Source: a virus
IMG/VR virus record: IMGVR_UViG_3300031705_000056
Coordinates: 1-22,805 of that record
Strand: one strand, 5' to 3'
DNA: 22,805 nt
This document shows positions 22,516-22,805 of the stretch, piece after piece. The position numbers and the translations under genes were made by a program. The notes below the pieces were generated by a model. The model did no database searches and had not been told where the DNA came from. It saw only the letters and a list, made by a program, of their open reading frames with translations. Numbering within the stretch: the first letter of the stretch is position 1; every line of letters starts with the position of its first letter.

Positions 22516-22805
22516 TGAGCACAATTAAAGTAGATACCATAGTAGATGAAACTGGTACTGGTGCTCCTAACTTCTCTCAGGGTGCAACTGTTACAGGTAA
22601 CGTCACAGCTACAGGTAACGTCACAGCTACAGGTACAATATCGGCTACTGGAACAGTAACAGGGGGTTCATTTAATGGCAGCGGCTCTGGTCTAACAGGT
22701 ATTCCTACATCAGCTATTACAGGATTTGCAGCTGCAATACCTGCTCCATTTGCACCCGTGTCAGTAACTGGTACCACGCCTTCACTGGATGTTGGTACTT
22801 ACAAC
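22515..22805 (+). CDS. Tail fibre-type protein, partial (runs off window)
   Basis: 97 codons are present with no stop before the window end. Its ATG overlaps the upstream stop (TAATG) and GAGGAG lies eight bases upstream. The start MSTIKVDTIVDETGTGAPNF is the fibre adaptor type of the other genes, followed by GATVTGNVTATGNVTATGTI, SGSGLTGIPTSAITGFAAAI and so on. It contains a perfect 18-bp tandem repeat (22593-22628) encoding TGNVTA twice. It is the fourth fibre-type gene in a row; its distal part cannot be judged. Confidence 0.8.
   Translation, partial: MSTIKVDTIVDETGTGAPNFSQGATVTGNVTATGNVTATGTISATGTVTGGSFNGSGSGLTGIPTSAITGFAAAIPAPFAPVSVTGTTPSLDVGTYN
22593..22628 (+). repeat. 18-bp tandem repeat, two copies
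   Basis: ACAGGTAACGTCACAGCT occurs twice head to tail, in frame, adding one TGNVTA unit to the fibre. The exact identity points to slippage. Confidence 0.85.

Noticed and set aside
1-22805. Integrase, repressor or attachment site indicating a prophage
   Set aside because: No integrase, transposase or tRNA fragment is seen; the window holds only late genes, so lifestyle cannot be judged.

Overview
The window reads as the structural half of a double-stranded DNA tailed phage genome. Every gene I can support lies on the + strand, tightly packed and often overlapping. The order is the canonical one: packaging (small and large terminase subunits), portal, a large virion protein, scaffold, major capsid protein, two tail/neck proteins, then a run of tail-fibre genes that leaves the window. 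The portal (710 aa), a P22 gp4-like adaptor and a P22 gp10-like / tail-tubular-B-like protein point to a short-tailed (podovirus-type) particle. No tape-measure, sheath or tail-tube gene is visible. The protein families resemble those of uncultured marine phages. A DUF1127-type small protein, a family typical of Alphaproteobacteria, suggests an alphaproteobacterial host such as a roseobacter-like or SAR-type bacterium. Host and lineage are inference from remembered family resemblance, not from a search.

Layout. 1-956 has no convincing gene but is dense in structure: a 21-bp direct repeat with one mismatch, many GTTACA/TGTAAC words, repeated GGGCAGGGG blocks, a G-quadruplex-type G-run cluster, and four copies of a GTAGCTAC-centred palindromic site, two of them perfect 14-mers. 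It looks like a control or replication region. 1020-2476 holds six small, lysine-rich genes, including an HNH-like protein and a 48-codon gene. 2576-5040 holds the DUF1127 protein followed by a cassette of exported or membrane proteins. In this cassette two signal peptides are encoded inside the 3' ends of the preceding genes. 5051-7300 is the packaging module and 7312-14594 is head morphogenesis. 14658-16913 encodes the neck/tail proteins. 16917-22805 holds four tail-fibre-type genes plus a chaperone-like protein.

Expression. Most genes are joined by ATGA-type stop/start overlaps or gaps of a few bases, which implies long transcripts and coupled translation. The major capsid gene stands apart. 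A 246-bp gap before it holds a consensus-like -35 (TTGACA) with a plausible -10 and then a long imperfect hairpin, and a GC-rich hairpin follows the gene. Its codon choice also looks richer in C-ending codons than its neighbours.

Most notable points: the multi-motif control region; the exported-protein cassette with nested signal peptides; the DUF1127 protein in a phage late region; a tail-fibre protein joining a plastocyanin-like copper-site motif to a five-unit propeller-like repeat; a pretoxin-like hydrophobic segment in the 886-aa virion protein; and short identical DNA segments shared between fibre genes that could drive recombination.
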